The notes below the pieces were generated by a model. That model had not been told where the DNA came from and made no database searches. It was given only the letters and a program-made list of their open reading frames with translations. Below, piece after piece: positions 7,309 to 19,700 of a DNA stretch of 64,000 nucleotides (within the stretch, counting starts at the first letter, position 1; each line of letters begins with the position of its first letter). The stretch covers positions 1-64,000 of the forward strand of contig NZ_AMSH01000003.1 in the NCBI RefSeq assembly GCF_000300535.1, read 5' to 3'. The position numbers and the translations under genes are program-made. Source of the stretch: Bacillus xiamenensis. Its GTDB lineage: Bacteria; Bacillota; Bacilli; Bacillales; Bacillaceae.

Positions 7309-10300
7309 GTGGAGATTCAGTTTTTAGCAGGCAGATCGGGGAGTGGAAAAACGACTGCAATCTTAGAAGAGATCAAAGAACAACTTAGGCTTGATCCGCT
7401 GGGTCCGCCCATCATTTTTTTAGTCCCGGATCAAATGACATTTTTAATGGAATATGAGCTTGCAAAAACGTCTGACGCTGGTGGTATGATCAGAGCCAAA
7501 GTCTTTAGTTTTACTCGTCTTGCTTGGTCTGTTTTACAGCAGACTGGCGGAGCGAACCGGCAATTTGTCACTAGCACGGGAATTCAGATGCTCTTAAGAA
7601 AGGTGATTGAAGAGCAGAAAGACAAGTTTAAAGTATTCAAAAAAGCGAGTGATAAGCCGGGATTTGTTGAGCAAATAGAAAAGACGATGGCTGAATTTAA
7701 AAGGTACTGCATGATGCCGGAGGATATTGAAAAAATATCAGTATCCAGCTTGCATTCAGAGTATACAGAAGAAAGACGGGCTGCCGAAAAGCTGCATGAT
7801 CTGCATGTTCTTTATCAGCAGATGGAGCAGTATTTACAAGATGAATATGTGCATTCAGAGGACTACTTGACACTTCTGGCACAGCAAATTCCATTATCTG
7901 AGGAATTAAAAGGAGCACACATTTATATAGATGGTTTTTACCAGTTTACCCCGCAGCAGCTCCTAGTCATTGAACAGCTTCTGCTCCATGCAGCAAAAAT
8001 AACGGCTGCTTTCACAGTGGATCGTCCATATCATGAGACACAGCCAAATGAACTTGATTTATTTCGGATGACCGGTAAAACATATTTTCAGCTTTATCAG
8101 CTTGCCAAAGAGTGTGGAGCGTCCATTTCTGAACACATGTTGGAGAGAAATAAGCGGCATCTTCATGCACCAGATCTTGCTTATTTAGAAAACCAGTATG
8201 AACAAAGACCGCTTCAGCCTTATCAAGAAGAAACGCCTCATCTCACCGTGTCAAAAAGCGCAAACAAACGAGCTGAAATTGAGGGAGTAGCGAGAGATAT
8301 TCTTGATTTAGTGAGAGAGGAAGGGCTTAGGCTGCGTGACATCTCAATTGTGGCAAGGCATGTTGACGACTATAAAGATACGTTAAAAGAGGTGTTTCGA
8401 GATTACGATATTCCTTTTTTTATTGATGGAAATGAATCAATGCAGTATCATCCGCTCATTGAATTGATTCGTTCAAGCCTCGATGTCATAAAAGGGAACT
8501 GGCGGTATGAAGCGGTGTTTCGCTGTGTGAAAACAGAGTTCCTATTTCCGCTCGAACTCGCCAAAAACAAAGCAAGAGAACAGGCAGATCAGCTAGAAAA
8601 CTATTGTATTGCTTATGGTGTAAAGGGAGAACGCTGGACAAACGGCTCTCGTTTTCATTACAGGCGATTTCAATCATTAGATGAAGATTTTGGACAAACA
8701 GATCAAGAAATTGAAATGGAACAAATGCTAAATGACGTAAAAGACTGGATTGTTCCTCCTCTTTTTCAGTTGCAAAAAAGATTGACAAAAGCGCAAAAGG
8801 TGAGAGACATGGTGGAGGCTCTCTATGTCTTTTTAGAAGAAATACAAGTACCGGATAAGCTTGAAAAGGCAAGACTTGAGGCTGAAGAAGCAGGCAGGCA
8901 GGCTGAAGCGATGCAGCACGGGCAAGTATGGGATGCTGTGATTCAATTAATGGATGAATTTGTTGAAATGCTCGGCGAGGAGGAGCTTTCCTTTCCATTA
9001 TTCCAACAGATGATGGATACAGGATTGGCATCTCTAAAGTTCGCTTTGATTCCACCTTCACTTGATCAAGTATTTGTAGGAAGTATGGATTTATCCAGAA
9101 TGTATCAAGTGAAGTGCACATTTATCATTGGCGTAAATGATGGCGTAATCCCTGCGCGGCCTTCTGATGAAAGTGTATTGTCTGAGGATGACCGGGAATG
9201 GTTAAAGCGTGCAGGAGCAGAGCTGGCAGAGACAGGAAAGGAACGGCTGCTGGATGAGCAGTTTTTAATTTACCAGGCGTTATCCAGCCCATCCCGCCAT
9301 CTCTATTTATCCTATTCAGCTTCAGATACGGAAGGGCGATCTCTTTTGCCTTCGACGCTCATCAAGTATTGCCAAGAACTGATGCCACATCACCAGCATG
9401 CGCTTTATGTGTTAGATCCAGAGCAACTGGATGATCAGGAACAATTAAAATTTGTAGCAAACGAGCATGTCTCGTTATCCTATACCGTCTCACAGCTGCA
9501 GCAATGGCTTAATCAATATCCCATCAGCGGTGTATGGTGGAGTGTATATAATGATTTAATGACGTCGCCTAATCGTGATGTATCAAAAAAGATCATGTCA
9601 AGTTTGTTTTTCACAAATAGAGCGAAGCGATTAAAACCAAACGTCACAAAAGAGCTTTATGGTGATCATATTCAAGGCAGTGTTTCGAGAATGGAGAAAT
9701 TCAATGCGTGTGCATTTTCTCATTTTGCTTCACACGGGTTAAAACTAAAAGATCGCCAATTTTACAAATTGGAAGCACCGGATATCGGTCAGCTGTTTCA
9801 CTCGGCGTTAAAGCATATTTCAGATACACTTGTTGAACAAAAAAAGGAATGGAAAAACTTAACGAAGGAAGATTGTGTGTCCTACTCAAGACATGCAATT
9901 GAACAGCTGGCTCCGCGTTTGCAAAAGGAAATTCTATTAAGCTCGAACCGGCATGCTTATATGAAAGAAAAACTTCAAAAAATCCTCATAAGAGTTTCTT
10001 CTATATTAAGCGAACATGCCAAAGTGAGCGGATTCTCTCCGGTTGGACTTGAATTAGGATTTGGAGGTCAAGGCCCTCTGCCGCCATTTACTTTTCAATT
10101 AAAAAATGGCTGCACGATGGAGCTGGTCGGAAGGATTGACCGAGTGGATAAAGCAGAAGGTTCAAAAGGACTGCTTTTAAGAATTGTCGACTATAAGTCT
10201 AGCGAAAAGGGGCTGGATCTAGCAGAAGTATACTATGGTTTGGCGCTGCAGATGCTCACTTACTTAGACCTGACCATTACTTATTCTAAAGAGTGGCTAG

Positions 10301-10818
10301 GCATGGAGGCGACACCGGCAGGAATTTTATACTTCCATATTCATGATCCTCTCATTCAAGCGCCTATTCCGCTGGCAGAGGATGAAATTGAACAGGAAAT
10401 CTTCAAGAAATTTAAAATGAAGGGTCTATTGCTCGAAGACGTAGAAGCTGTGAAGCTGATGGATCAAACGCTTGAATCAGGAAGGTCGCAAGTCATCCAA
10501 GCCGGTTTGAAAAAGGATGGGTCTTTCCGGTCTGACTCTGCGGTATTAAGTGAAGAGCATTTTCATATTCTCACAAAACACGTTCGGCGTACTTTTGAAG
10601 AGGCAGGGGAGAAAATTACAAACGGTGAGGTAGAGATCAATCCATATAAATTGAAGGATCAAACACCTTGCCGCTTTTGCTCCTTTAAGTCTATTTGTCA
10701 GTTTGATGAATCAATAGAGGATAATGAATTTAGGGTGCTTACATCTGAAAAGGATGATGTCATGATAGACCGGATCAAAAAAGAAGGGGATCAGTATGCA
10801 AATACCAAAACCGAATAA
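7309..10818 (+). CDS. addB: AddB subunit of the AddAB helicase-nuclease
   Basis: About 1,169 residues. A Walker A motif, GRSGSGKTT, opens an inactivated-helicase fold. The C-terminal PD-(D/E)xK nuclease lies around 939-965 ([13 protein letters not shown]). Cysteines near residue 800 (FNACAF) and 1119-1128 ([12 protein letters not shown]) form the known iron-sulfur cluster. With AddA it resects double-strand breaks and loads RecA, responding to Chi. The GTG at 7309 is chosen over GTG 7297 because AAGAAAGG lies at a proper distance and the product then starts [11 protein letters not shown] as in relatives. It overlaps addA by 23 bases and heads the operon addBA-sbcDC-yisB. Confidence 0.97.
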   Translation: MEIQFLAGRSGSGKTTAILEEIKEQLRLDPLGPPIIFLVPDQMTFLMEYELAKTSDAGGMIRAKVFSFTRLAWSVLQQTGGANRQFVTSTGIQMLLRKVIEEQKDKFKVFKKASDKPGFVEQIEKTMAEFKRYCMMPEDIEKISVSSLHSEYTEERRAAEKLHDLHVLYQQMEQYLQDEYVHSEDYLTLLAQQIPLSEELKGAHIYIDGFYQFTPQQLLVIEQLLLHAAKITAAFTVDRPYHETQPNELDLFRMTGKTYFQLYQLAKECGASISEHMLERNKRHLHAPDLAYLENQYEQRPLQPYQEETPHLTVSKSANKRAEIEGVARDILDLVREEGLRLRDISIVARHVDDYKDTLKEVFRDYDIPFFIDGNESMQYHPLIELIRSSLDVIKGNWRYEAVFRCVKTEFLFPLELAKNKAREQADQLENYCIAYGVKGERWTNGSRFHYRRFQSLDEDFGQTDQEIEMEQMLNDVKDWIVPPLFQLQKRLTKAQKVRDMVEALYVFLEEIQVPDKLEKARLEAEEAGRQAEAMQHGQVWDAVIQLMDEFVEMLGEEELSFPLFQQMMDTGLASLKFALIPPSLDQVFVGSMDLSRMYQVKCTFIIGVNDGVIPARPSDESVLSEDDREWLKRAGAELAETGKERLLDEQFLIYQALSSPSRHLYLSYSASDTEGRSLLPSTLIKYCQELMPHHQHALYVLDPEQLDDQEQLKFVANEHVSLSYTVSQLQQWLNQYPISGVWWSVYNDLMTSPNRDVSKKIMSSLFFTNRAKRLKPNVTKELYGDHIQGSVSRMEKFNACAFSHFASHGLKLKDRQFYKLEAPDIGQLFHSALKHISDTLVEQKKEWKNLTKEDCVSYSRHAIEQLAPRLQKEILLSSNRHAYMKEKLQKILIRVSSILSEHAKVSGFSPVGLELGFGGQGPLPPFTFQLKNGCTMELVGRIDRVDKAEGSKGLLLRIVDYKSSEKGLDLAEVYYGLALQMLTYLDLTITYSKEWLGMEATPAGILYFHIHDPLIQAPIPLAEDEIEQEIFKKFKMKGLLLEDVEAVKLMDQTLESGRSQVIQAGLKKDGSFRSDSAVLSEEHFHILTKHVRRTFEEAGEKITNGEVEINPYKLKDQTPCRFCSFKSICQFDESIEDNEFRVLTSEKDDVMIDRIKKEGDQYANTKTE

Positions 10819-13800
10819 CAGTACTTGGACGGATGATCAATGGGAAGCCATCGTTTCAGAAGGACAAGATATTCTTGTTGCTGCGGCGGCAGGGTCAGGA
10901 AAAACGGCTGTCTTGGTTGAACGGCTGATTCGAAAAATGACCCGGCCAGAGCAGCCAATTGATGTGGATCGCCTGCTCGTTGTGACTTTTACGAATGCAT
11001 CTGCGGCAGAAATGAAGCACCGGATCACTGAAGCCCTTGAAAAGGAATTATCCAAAAATCCTGGGTCACTTCATATAAGAAGACAGCTGTCCCTCATGAA
11101 TCGTGCCAATATTTCTACCTTGCACTCCTTTTGTTTACAAGTTCTCCGTACCTTTTATTATGAGATTGACCTTGATCCAGGCTTTCGTTTAGCCGACCAA
11201 ACAGAAGGAGAATTATTAGGAGACGAAGTGTTAGATGAGCTGTTTGAGGATGAGTATAAGGCTGGAAAGCCAGCATTCTTTGAACTGGTTGACCGTTACA
11301 CATCAGATCGTCATGATTTAGATCTTCAATGGCTTGTAAAAAGAATATATGAGTTTTCTAGATCGCATCCATCGCCTGAACAATGGATGCGGGCATTCCT
11401 ATCTCTCTATGATGTGGATGCACAAACAAAAGTAGAAGAATTACCATTTTACCCTTATATAAAAGAGGATCTTTCTCTCGTTTTAAGAAGCTGTCAGGAA
11501 CTGCTTGAACAAGCTCTGACCCTATCAAAAGAGCCGGGCGGCCCAGCACCGAGAGCAGAGAATTTTATAGATGATTTAGAGCAAGTGAATGAATTAATCA
11601 CAAATCAAGATGATTTTGAGAAACTTTATGAGCTCGTACCGAACATCAATTTTAAAAGGCTAAAGACGTGTAAAGGGGACGACTATGACCCTGTTCTCGT
11701 AGAAAAAGCTACAGATGCACGCAATCAAGCCAAAAAACAATTAGAAAAGCTAAAAGATGAATACTTTATGCGCAGTCCTCAGCAGCATCTAAAAAGCTTG
11801 GCTGAAATGAAGCCAGTTGTAGAAACACTTGTGGAACTTGTCATCCAATTTGGAGAGCGTTTCGAAAGAGCAAAACAAGAGAAATCAATCGTAGACTTTT
11901 CGGATTTAGAGCATTATTGTTTACGCATCTTAGCAAAGCAGGATGCGGAAGGACATCTAATTGAAACAGAAGCAGCCAAATACTATCAACAGCAATTTGA
12001 AGAAGTGCTCGTTGATGAATACCAAGATACAAACCTTGTCCAAGAAACGATTTTAAAGCTTGTATCTAAAGGGGAACGTCCTGCAGAAGGGAATCTCTTT
12101 ATGGTTGGTGATGTGAAGCAGTCTATTTATCGCTTTAGACTTGCTGAGCCGATGCTCTTTTTAAATAAATATAAACACTTTAAAAGAGACAGCAAAGATA
12201 CAGGGAAAAGAATTGATTTAAACAAAAACTTCCGCAGCCGGTCTGATGTTTTAGACAGTACAAACTTTCTGTTCAAACAGCTGATGGGAGAAACTGTTGG
12301 AGAAATTGAATATGATGAACAAGCTGAATTAAAGCTTGGAGCGAGTTATCCGCAAAGCGAAGACACAACGACAGAAATGCTCCTTGTACACCTAGATCAA
12401 CACGAAGCAGAAAGTGATGAAGAACGAGAAGAACTGGAGACCGTACAATTTGAGGCGAGGGTGATTGCAAGGAAAATAAAAGAATTGGTGGAACAACCTT
12501 TTCAAGTGTATGATGCAAAACAAAAAATAAGCCGCAACTTGCAGTATCGAGATATCGTGATTTTGCTAAGGTCTATGCCGTGGGCACCGCAAATGATGGA
12601 GGAGTTGAAGAAGCAGGGAATCCCTGTTTATGCGAATCTTTCCTCCGGCTATTTTGAAGCTACAGAGGTATCTGTCGTTCTTTCTTTGTTAAAAGTAATC
12701 GATAATCCATATCAAGATATCCCGCTTGCAGCTGTCTTAAGGTCACCTATTGTTCATTTAGACGAAAATGAGCTGGCACTCATTAGAACGAGTGATAAAA
12801 AAGGCACTTATTATGATGCTGTAAAGGCATTTATGAGTGTGACGCATTCTGATCATCCGACATGCAAAAAACTGGAGCAATTCTTCTTCCTGCTGCGTAA
12901 ATGGCGTGATTTCTCCATGACTCATTCGGTAGCAGAATTAATTTGGGAAGTGTACCGTGATACACATTATCTGGATTATGTTGGCGGGATGCCAGGGGGG
13001 AAGCAGAGACAGGCGAATCTCCGTGCTCTTTATGATCGAGCCAAACAGTATGAGAAGGCTGCATTTAGAGGGCTGTTTCGATTTCTTCGGTTTATCGAAC
13101 GAATGCAGGAGCGTGGAGATGATCTTGGGGCGGCGAAAACGTTCAGTGAAACAGAGGACGTTGTCCGTATGATGACGATTCATAGCAGTAAAGGACTCGA
13201 ATTCCCAGTTGTGTTTACCGCAGGGCTTGGCAGGAATTTTAATATGATGGACCTAAATCAGTCCTACTTGCTTGATAAAGAACTAGGCTTTGGCAGCAAA
13301 TATATTCACCCTGAGCTGAGAATTAGTTATACGACATTACCGCTTGTAGCGATGAAAAAAAAGATGAGAAAAGAGTTATTATCTGAAGAGCTGAGGGTTC
13401 TATATGTGGCGCTTACAAGGGCTAAGGAAAAATTATTTTTGGTCGGTTCTGTCAAAAATCAGGTGAAAGCTTTAAGCAAATGGCAAAATGCCGCAAACGG
13501 AGAAGAGTGGCTCCTCCCTGATTTTGAACGTTATCAAGCCAAAACATACTTAGATTTTATTGGACCTGCCCTCATTCGTCACCAATCAATGAAGCCTATT
13601 TTAGAGGAATCAAGAGATGTCGTTCTTTCGCATCCATCATCATTTACCATCACATTTCATCAAGCCTCCGATCTTCTAAAAGAGGATGTGTCACTTGAAA
13701 AGAAGAAGCAAGACGAAGTGATGCAAGCATTAATGGAAGGTGTGCCTGTTGAAGGGTATGGCGATTATGAAGAGGAAGTAAAAGAAAGACTTTCATGGCG

Positions 13801-14500
13801 ATATCCATATTTAGCGGCCTCTCAAGTCGGTACAAAGCAGTCGGTTTCAGAGATAAAAAGGATGAAAGAAATCCAGGATGAATACAGTGTGCCTTCTTCT
13901 ATTCGAAAACCGCGTGCGACATTGTATGACAGGCCGGCTTTTATGAAGAAAAAAACACTCACTGCCGCAGAGCAAGGTACAGCGATGCATACGGTGATGC
14001 AGCATATTCCGCTTCATTCAGCTGAGGCCTATGATGAATCTCGTATACAAGAACTGCTCGATTTCTTAAAAGCGCGAGACTTACTAACAGATGAGCAAAT
14101 CCATTCCATCAATCGAGAAGGAATTGCTGCCTTCTTTTCTACTTCTATTGGTCAAAAACTGCGGAAAGCGGACTGGGTGAAACGAGAAGTGTCGTTTAGT
14201 ATGGTTTTACCTGTTAAAGAGGTATACAGCCACATTGAGGTAGAGGGTGAACCTGTGCTGATTCAAGGAATGATTGATTGTTTATTTGAAGCAGATGGTA
14301 AGCTCTATTTACTTGATTATAAAACGGATAGAGTGAGTGGCAGATTCTCAGGCGGACTAGAGGAAACGAAAGCGATGTTGAAAAAACGCTATGAAACACA
14401 AATAGCGTTGTATGCAAGAGCGGTAGAACGTTTAACAAGCAGAACATTAGAGGAGAAAATCCTCTATTTCTTTGATGGGAATTTAGAAATTTCTTTATAA
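10796..14500 (+). CDS. addA: AddA helicase-nuclease subunit
   Basis: 1,234 residues. UvrD-type helicase motifs include Walker A ([16 protein letters not shown], about 33-48), Walker B (LVDEYQDTN, about 403) and motif VI ([15 protein letters not shown]). The C-terminal nuclease domain has [11 protein letters not shown] near 1157 and DYKTD near 1172. AddA is the 3'-5' motor and cuts the 3' strand in double-strand-break processing with AddB. The gene starts inside the end of addB and is followed 26 bases later by sbcD. Confidence 0.97.
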   Translation: MQIPKPNNSTWTDDQWEAIVSEGQDILVAAAAGSGKTAVLVERLIRKMTRPEQPIDVDRLLVVTFTNASAAEMKHRITEALEKELSKNPGSLHIRRQLSLMNRANISTLHSFCLQVLRTFYYEIDLDPGFRLADQTEGELLGDEVLDELFEDEYKAGKPAFFELVDRYTSDRHDLDLQWLVKRIYEFSRSHPSPEQWMRAFLSLYDVDAQTKVEELPFYPYIKEDLSLVLRSCQELLEQALTLSKEPGGPAPRAENFIDDLEQVNELITNQDDFEKLYELVPNINFKRLKTCKGDDYDPVLVEKATDARNQAKKQLEKLKDEYFMRSPQQHLKSLAEMKPVVETLVELVIQFGERFERAKQEKSIVDFSDLEHYCLRILAKQDAEGHLIETEAAKYYQQQFEEVLVDEYQDTNLVQETILKLVSKGERPAEGNLFMVGDVKQSIYRFRLAEPMLFLNKYKHFKRDSKDTGKRIDLNKNFRSRSDVLDSTNFLFKQLMGETVGEIEYDEQAELKLGASYPQSEDTTTEMLLVHLDQHEAESDEEREELETVQFEARVIARKIKELVEQPFQVYDAKQKISRNLQYRDIVILLRSMPWAPQMMEELKKQGIPVYANLSSGYFEATEVSVVLSLLKVIDNPYQDIPLAAVLRSPIVHLDENELALIRTSDKKGTYYDAVKAFMSVTHSDHPTCKKLEQFFFLLRKWRDFSMTHSVAELIWEVYRDTHYLDYVGGMPGGKQRQANLRALYDRAKQYEKAAFRGLFRFLRFIERMQERGDDLGAAKTFSETEDVVRMMTIHSSKGLEFPVVFTAGLGRNFNMMDLNQSYLLDKELGFGSKYIHPELRISYTTLPLVAMKKKMRKELLSEELRVLYVALTRAKEKLFLVGSVKNQVKALSKWQNAANGEEWLLPDFERYQAKTYLDFIGPALIRHQSMKPILEESRDVVLSHPSSFTITFHQASDLLKEDVSLEKKKQDEVMQALMEGVPVEGYGDYEEEVKERLSWRYPYLAASQVGTKQSVSEIKRMKEIQDEYSVPSSIRKPRATLYDRPAFMKKKTLTAAEQGTAMHTVMQHIPLHSAEAYDESRIQELLDFLKARDLLTDEQIHSINREGIAAFFSTSIGQKLRKADWVKREVSFSMVLPVKEVYSHIEVEGEPVLIQGMIDCLFEADGKLYLLDYKTDRVSGRFSGGLEETKAMLKKRYETQIALYARAVERLTSRTLEEKILYFFDGNLEISL

Positions 14501-14526
14501 ATGTACTGGAATGAGAGGTGAATCAC

Positions 14527-15702
14527 ATGAGGATTCTGCATACAGCGGATTGGCATCTAGGGAAAACCCTTGAAGGCCGAAGCCGGCTTGAAGAGCAGGC
14601 TGAGTTTTTAGATGAATTGTATCAAATCGTTAAGGATGAACAAATTGATGTCATTGTGATGGCTGGTGATGCCTTTGATACAGTGAATCCGCCTGCTCGA
14701 GCAGAACAGCTTTTTTATGAAAGTCTGTCTGCATTATCTGATAAAGGAAAGCGTCAGGTTGTGGTGATCTCAGGCAATCATGATAATCCAGATCGTTTAT
14801 CAGCTGCATCCCCTTTAACAAATGAACAGGGGATTCATTTAATTGGCTATCCGGTAAATGACATCATTCGTGTCGATGTTCCTTCTGCAAGTGAACGTTT
14901 ATCTATTGCAGCACTAGCTTATCCATCCGAGGCGAGGCTAAACGAGGTGCTGGCTGAAACATTTGAAGAGAAACTGCTTCGTGATCATTACAACTTAAAA
15001 ATACAACAAGCGTTTCAACATTTAAGTCGTCAATTCGAGGCTGATACGGTCAATATCGCAACAAGCCATATTTATGTGGCAGGAGGAAGTCAAACAGATT
15101 CAGAAAGGCCGATTGAAGTGGGAGGAGCATATACCGTTGCCGCCGAAAGTCTGCCTGAAGCGGCTTGTTATGTCGCACTTGGTCATTTGCATCGCCCGCA
15201 AACCATTAAACGTGCCAAAACGATTGCCCGCTATTCTGGATCTCCGCTTGCATACAGCTTTTCAGAAGCAGGCTATGCCAAATCAGTAACCATTGTAGAT
15301 GCAAAGCCTAATGAAACAGCAAGCTGGAAAGAAGTGTTTTTATCAAGCGGCAAACCACTTGTGAAGTGGAAGGCAGTTGAGGGATTGAGCCAAGTACACG
15401 GTTGGCTGGATGAAAAGCGGGATCTTCATGCCTGGATTGATTTAGAGATTCATTTAACAGACCAGTTGTCGATTGAACAAATCCATCAGCTTAGAAAACA
15501 GCATAGTGGATTTGTCCACATTAGACCGAAGTTTAAAGAACTACAGCGAATGGAAGAACAAAAACAAGTGGAAAAGCTCTCGATCGAAGAGCGGTTCGTG
15601 AAATTTTATGAACGCCAGACAGGCGGCGGTCTGCCAGATGAAAAAACCGTCAAGCTGTTTTTAGAGCTTGCCAATGACATGCAAGAGGAGGAAGCGAATT
15701 GA
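14527..15702 (+). CDS. sbcD: SbcD (Mre11-type) nuclease subunit
   Basis: 391 residues with the metallophosphoesterase motifs in order: DWHLGK (about 8-13), GDAFD (about 48), GNHDNP (about 85) and GHLHRP (about 220). These residues hold two manganese ions. With SbcC it forms the Mre11-Rad50-like complex that opens hairpins and protein-blocked DNA ends. An in-frame GTG lies three codons upstream, but GAGAGGTG is placed for the ATG at 14527. The stop overlaps the TTG start of sbcC, and addA lies immediately upstream. Confidence 0.95.
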   Translation: MRILHTADWHLGKTLEGRSRLEEQAEFLDELYQIVKDEQIDVIVMAGDAFDTVNPPARAEQLFYESLSALSDKGKRQVVVISGNHDNPDRLSAASPLTNEQGIHLIGYPVNDIIRVDVPSASERLSIAALAYPSEARLNEVLAETFEEKLLRDHYNLKIQQAFQHLSRQFEADTVNIATSHIYVAGGSQTDSERPIEVGGAYTVAAESLPEAACYVALGHLHRPQTIKRAKTIARYSGSPLAYSFSEAGYAKSVTIVDAKPNETASWKEVFLSSGKPLVKWKAVEGLSQVHGWLDEKRDLHAWIDLEIHLTDQLSIEQIHQLRKQHSGFVHIRPKFKELQRMEEQKQVEKLSIEERFVKFYERQTGGGLPDEKTVKLFLELANDMQEEEAN

Positions 15703-18700
15703 AGCCGATTACGCTAACCATTAAAGGACTTCATAGCTTCAGAGAAGAGCAAACCATTGACTTTAGCTCCTTATGTGATGCAGGTGTGTTTGGCATCTTT
15801 GGGCCAACAGGAAGCGGAAAGTCGTCCATTTTAGATGCCATGACACTAGCACTCTACGGCAAGGTCGAACGTGCATTAAATAATACGCATGGTATTTTGA
15901 ATCAAGCTGAAGAAAAGCTGTCAGTTTCTTTTACGTTCGCTTTGCAAAAGGAGCATCACATTTCTTATAAAGTTGAACGTGCCTTCAAACGGGCAGATGA
16001 AATGAAGGTCAGAACGACATTATGCCGTTTGATTGAAATTGGTGACACCCAGACAGTTCTTGCAGATAAAGCGAGTGAGGTCAATCGTAAAATAGAAGAA
16101 TTGCTTGGATTAACAATTGATGATTTTACGAGAGCGGTTGTTTTACCTCAAGGGAAGTTTGCAGAATTCCTTTCATTGAAAGGAGCCGACAGACGCCAAA
16201 TGCTTCAGCGTCTGTTTAATCTAGAAAAATATGGTGATCAGCTTGTCAAGCGTTTACGTGCAAAGGCCCAGAATCATTATGGACAGAAAAATGAACTGCT
16301 GGCTGAACTGACTGGACTAGGAGATGCTGGGCCAGAGGCATTAGCGAAAGCAAAAGAAGCGGCTGAGCAGGCAAAGGCCGTTTTTCATGAGAAGAAACAA
16401 ACGAGGGACGAAGCGTTCACTGCTTTTACAAAGGCGCAATCCATCTGGCAGTATCAACAGGAACGAGAAGCATATGGGACGGAACTAAACAAACTCGATC
16501 AGCTGGCACCCGTGATGGAAGAGAAAAAGAATCAACTAAGCATTGCGGAGCAGGCAGAGGCTTTAAAGCCCTACGCGGATGCATTAACAAAGGCTGAAAA
16601 GCAGCTTGCTCAAGCGCTGACAGAGAAGCAGGAAGCAGAAAAGCATTTACTTCATCAACGAACGATCTATGATCAAATGACGCAGGAGTATGAGCAGGCG
16701 CGGCAAAAGAAAATAGAAACTGAGCCAGAGCTTCTCCAGAAGAAAGAGCAGCTCATTCAATTAAAGGAAATTGAACGAAAAAAAGAAGCAGCTCTTCAGG
16801 AAAAAGCAGGACTAGAGCAGCAAAACAATGAAAAAGCGCAGCAATTGACCCAAAAAAAAGCAGAAGCAGAGAACCTACAATCTCTGTTAGAGCGGGCACT
16901 TGCGAAACAAACGCAGCTGAAGCACGAGCTGGAACAATTACAAGTCTCTGTAAAAGAGCGGAAAAATGTACAGGATGCACTGCGTTTCAGTGAAAATGTT
17001 CAAAGAATCAATTTGAGCATTCAAAAGGAAGAACAAAAGGTTGAGGAGCTAAAACAGCGGTCATCACAGGCAGCACAATCGTATGAAAAGCTTCAAAAAC
17101 AGCAAAAAGACCATTATGAAAAAATAGATCAATCGTTTCAAGCCATTGAACAATTTTATTTTTACGTATGCGAATTCGAACGGGGTCTGACAGAGTGGAG
17201 TAAAAGAGAACAGAACCTAAAACAAGAAAAATTAAAACAGCGTGATGCTGTAAGAGCGGCAGAATTAAGAAAAGAATTAGCGGCAGAGCTAGTAGACGGT
17301 GAACCATGTCCTGTTTGTGGATCGATTCATCATGATCCACAGGCTGTGATAGACAATGATCATGATGAAACTGTTGCACAAATTGATGAAGTGATTCTAA
17401 AAATGGACAAAGAGCTCAAGCTGGCAGAGGAATATGCTAGAGACATGTATGCTGCAAAGCAGCTGCTAGAAACGCATGCCAATCAATTAGTCAAACAGTT
17501 CTCCTTTTTGTCTCAAAAAGCCCCTGATTCGGAAGTCGCTGCAGCAGTAGAAGCAGTACAAAACCCGCAGTCCTTGCATCATCTGATTCAAGAATGGAAA
17601 GGCATGAAACAAGATATTCAAGCAATCGAAAGCAAACGAGCTCGTTTAATGGACGTCACTCATGATCAAGCCGCAGAGATGAACAAAGTAAAAGAGCAGC
17701 TGACATTTGAGCAGCAGCGCATTCAAGAATTAGAAATGCTGATCAAAGAGCTTCGATCTGAGCTTTCAGAGCAAACGACACAATTTGAGCAAGCCTTCCC
17801 GCACTTAACAATCAACCAAGTGCAGGAAATGCAAAAACAAATAGATGAAAAGGATCAGCAAGCGGAAGGTTATCAGGAGCGTATTGAGAAAAGTATTTCA
17901 TTTTTAGAAGAGAAACAGCAAGTAAAAGAGCAGCTGCATACAGCCATATACGAGCTAGAAAAGGAGCTGGATAAGCTATCTCATCAGATAGAAAATCAGC
18001 AGCACCTGATCCATCAATACGACACTGATTTACAGCGATATCCTTTAAAAGCTGCTTCTATTTCTGATGAACTGATCGAGGTTCAACAATCTCTTGCTCA
18101 TCTAAATGAAAAAGAACAGCAATCGTACGAGCAATTAAAGCATGCGCAGCAATTATTTAGTGACGCGCAAAGCCATTTCTCAAGCAGTCAACGTCAACTC
18201 CAAGAGGCTAACCGGCGAAAACAAGAAGCTGAGGCAGCATGGCAAAAAGAAACAGAGCCTGCTCCTTTTGATCTGCCGCAGGAGATAGAACCTGCTTTAA
18301 TGGATCGATCTGTACGTGATACAGTCAAACGAGAAATTGAGGAATTTGAGGATAAAAGAAAGCAATGTGCAGCAAACTTAAAGCGAATTTCTGACCTGTT
18401 AAAAGGTGAGTCGCTAGATGAAGACCAGTGGAAAGACGTTCAATTAAGAAAAGAAGCTGCAGAAAAAGAACTTGAAGAAGCGACAGCAAGGAGTGGTTCT
18501 GCACAGGAGCAGCTGCGTGTGATTGAAGCAAACCACCAGCGCTTTGCAAGTATTCATGAACGTCTTGAAGAACTGCAGCAAGAAATTGACCGGCTGGATA
18601 AGCTTCAAACCGTGTTTAAAGGAAATACGTTTGTTGAGTTCTTAGCAGAAGAACAGCTAGAGAGTGTCAGCCGAGATGCTTCTCACCGTCTTGGGATTTT

Positions 18701-19094
18701 GACAAGACAAAGGTATGCCATTGAAGTCGACTCAGAGGGCGGTTTTGTCATGCGTGATGATGCCAATGGAGGCGTCAGACGTCCAGTATCCAGCTTGTCT
18801 GGGGGAGAAACCTTCCTGACTTCTTTAGCGCTTGCACTTGCTCTGTCAGCGCAAATTCAGCTGAGAGGTGAGTTCCCGCTGCAATTCTTCTTCCTTGATG
18901 AAGGGTTTGGTACACTCGATCAAGACTTGTTAGATACGGTGATTACGGCATTGGAGAAACTGCAGTCTCAAAATTTAGCCGTTGGCGTGATCAGCCATGT
19001 GGAAGAATTAAAGATGAGATTGCCAAAGAAACTGATTGTCCATCCAGCAGACCCAAGCGGGAAAGGGACAACGGTATCAATGGAATTAATGTGA
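15699..19094 (+). CDS. sbcC: SbcC (Rad50-type) ATPase
   Basis: 1,131 residues. Walker A GPTGSGKSS (about 34-42) and the C-terminal signature SLSGGETF with Walker B FFLDEGFGTLD flank two long, Gln/Glu/Lys-rich coiled coils. A zinc hook, EPCPVCG, lies near residue 535. The head domains bind SbcD and drive ATP-dependent end processing. The start is TTG, overlapping the sbcD stop (TTGA), with AGAGGAGG upstream. B. subtilis SbcC has the same design and length. Confidence 0.95.
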   Translation: MKPITLTIKGLHSFREEQTIDFSSLCDAGVFGIFGPTGSGKSSILDAMTLALYGKVERALNNTHGILNQAEEKLSVSFTFALQKEHHISYKVERAFKRADEMKVRTTLCRLIEIGDTQTVLADKASEVNRKIEELLGLTIDDFTRAVVLPQGKFAEFLSLKGADRRQMLQRLFNLEKYGDQLVKRLRAKAQNHYGQKNELLAELTGLGDAGPEALAKAKEAAEQAKAVFHEKKQTRDEAFTAFTKAQSIWQYQQEREAYGTELNKLDQLAPVMEEKKNQLSIAEQAEALKPYADALTKAEKQLAQALTEKQEAEKHLLHQRTIYDQMTQEYEQARQKKIETEPELLQKKEQLIQLKEIERKKEAALQEKAGLEQQNNEKAQQLTQKKAEAENLQSLLERALAKQTQLKHELEQLQVSVKERKNVQDALRFSENVQRINLSIQKEEQKVEELKQRSSQAAQSYEKLQKQQKDHYEKIDQSFQAIEQFYFYVCEFERGLTEWSKREQNLKQEKLKQRDAVRAAELRKELAAELVDGEPCPVCGSIHHDPQAVIDNDHDETVAQIDEVILKMDKELKLAEEYARDMYAAKQLLETHANQLVKQFSFLSQKAPDSEVAAAVEAVQNPQSLHHLIQEWKGMKQDIQAIESKRARLMDVTHDQAAEMNKVKEQLTFEQQRIQELEMLIKELRSELSEQTTQFEQAFPHLTINQVQEMQKQIDEKDQQAEGYQERIEKSISFLEEKQQVKEQLHTAIYELEKELDKLSHQIENQQHLIHQYDTDLQRYPLKAASISDELIEVQQSLAHLNEKEQQSYEQLKHAQQLFSDAQSHFSSSQRQLQEANRRKQEAEAAWQKETEPAPFDLPQEIEPALMDRSVRDTVKREIEEFEDKRKQCAANLKRISDLLKGESLDEDQWKDVQLRKEAAEKELEEATARSGSAQEQLRVIEANHQRFASIHERLEELQQEIDRLDKLQTVFKGNTFVEFLAEEQLESVSRDASHRLGILTRQRYAIEVDSEGGFVMRDDANGGVRRPVSSLSGGETFLTSLALALALSAQIQLRGEFPLQFFFLDEGFGTLDQDLLDTVITALEKLQSQNLAVGVISHVEELKMRLPKKLIVHPADPSGKGTTVSMELM

Positions 19095-19112
19095 AGCTGA
19101 GGTGATGTCAGG

Positions 19113-19412
19113 ATGGCAAAGCAATCAATTGGATTATGTGAGCTGTGCGGAAGACAAGATGTCGTACTGACGGAACATCACTTAACGCCAAGAGAAGAAG
19201 GTGGGGCATTTCTACCGACTGCCTTCCTGTGCATCCCTTGCCATAAACAAGTTCATGCTCTTTATACAAACCAGGAGCTTGCCGCACGTTTGAACACGCT
19301 TGATGCACTAAGACAAGATGAAAAGCTCATTCCGTACATCAAATGGATTCGAAAACAGCCGGCAAGCAAGCTGGTCAAAACAAAAAAATCGAGACAACGC
19401 AGAAAGAAATAA
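19113..19412 (+). CDS. yisB: HNH-like protein YisB (HlpB)
   Basis: 99 residues with two zinc-binding pairs, CELCGRQD near residue 10 and CIPCHKQVHA near 48, around EHHLTPREEGG, as in HNH nuclease folds. A basic tail (KTKKSRQRRKK) probably contacts nucleic acid. It lies 18 bases after sbcC at the end of the recombination operon, as in B. subtilis, where I recall a role in DNA damage tolerance (name hlpB). Nuclease activity is not shown by the sequence alone. Confidence 0.8.
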   Translation: MAKQSIGLCELCGRQDVVLTEHHLTPREEGGAFLPTAFLCIPCHKQVHALYTNQELAARLNTLDALRQDEKLIPYIKWIRKQPASKLVKTKKSRQRRKK

Positions 19413-19420
19413 GCATAAAA

Positions 19421-19465
19421 AAGCACTCCTCTAAATGAAATGGATGTAGAGGAGCCGCTTTATGC
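19421..19465. terminator. Terminator between yisB and gerPF
   Basis: AAGCACTCCTCTA pairs with TAGAGGAGCCGCTT with one bulge; A-rich and T-rich flanks suit use in both directions. It overlaps the gerPF stop. Confidence 0.6.
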
Positions 19466-19678
19466 ATTGCCTACCATATTCTGATCATTTAAGTCAGGAT
19501 CCACATAGTTGGTTGCGCTAATGCCATTATTTAAAATCAAGAAATCTCCGGTATTCCCCGCTCCAGAGCCTAAAGCAGATTTTGACGAACTTTTAGGCGA
19601 AAGATAAAATGAGTCACCGACGTTTACGACGCCCCCAGAAATCGAGTTAATGTAAATGGGTCCGACAATTGCTGGCAT
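19460..19678 (-). CDS. gerPF: Spore germination protein GerPF
   Basis: 72 residues starting MPAIVGPIYINSISGG. It is closely similar to GerPA (also MPAIVG, then VVNVGDSFYLSPKS and NTGDF). GerP proteins sit in the spore inner coat and help germinants reach their receptors. An ATG three codons upstream has the AAAGG directly against it, so ATG 19678 is the real start and gives the length known for GerPF. Last gene of the operon. Confidence 0.9.
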   Translation of the reverse strand: MPAIVGPIYINSISGGVVNVGDSFYLSPKSSSKSALGSGAGNTGDFLILNNGISATNYVDPDLNDQNMVGNA

Positions 19679-19700
19679 AATCGACATCCTTTATTCGAAG

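Noticed and set aside
8486-9121. Long minus-strand frame (211 codons) inside addB
   Set aside because: It is a codon-bias shadow of addB with no start signals or recognisable protein features.
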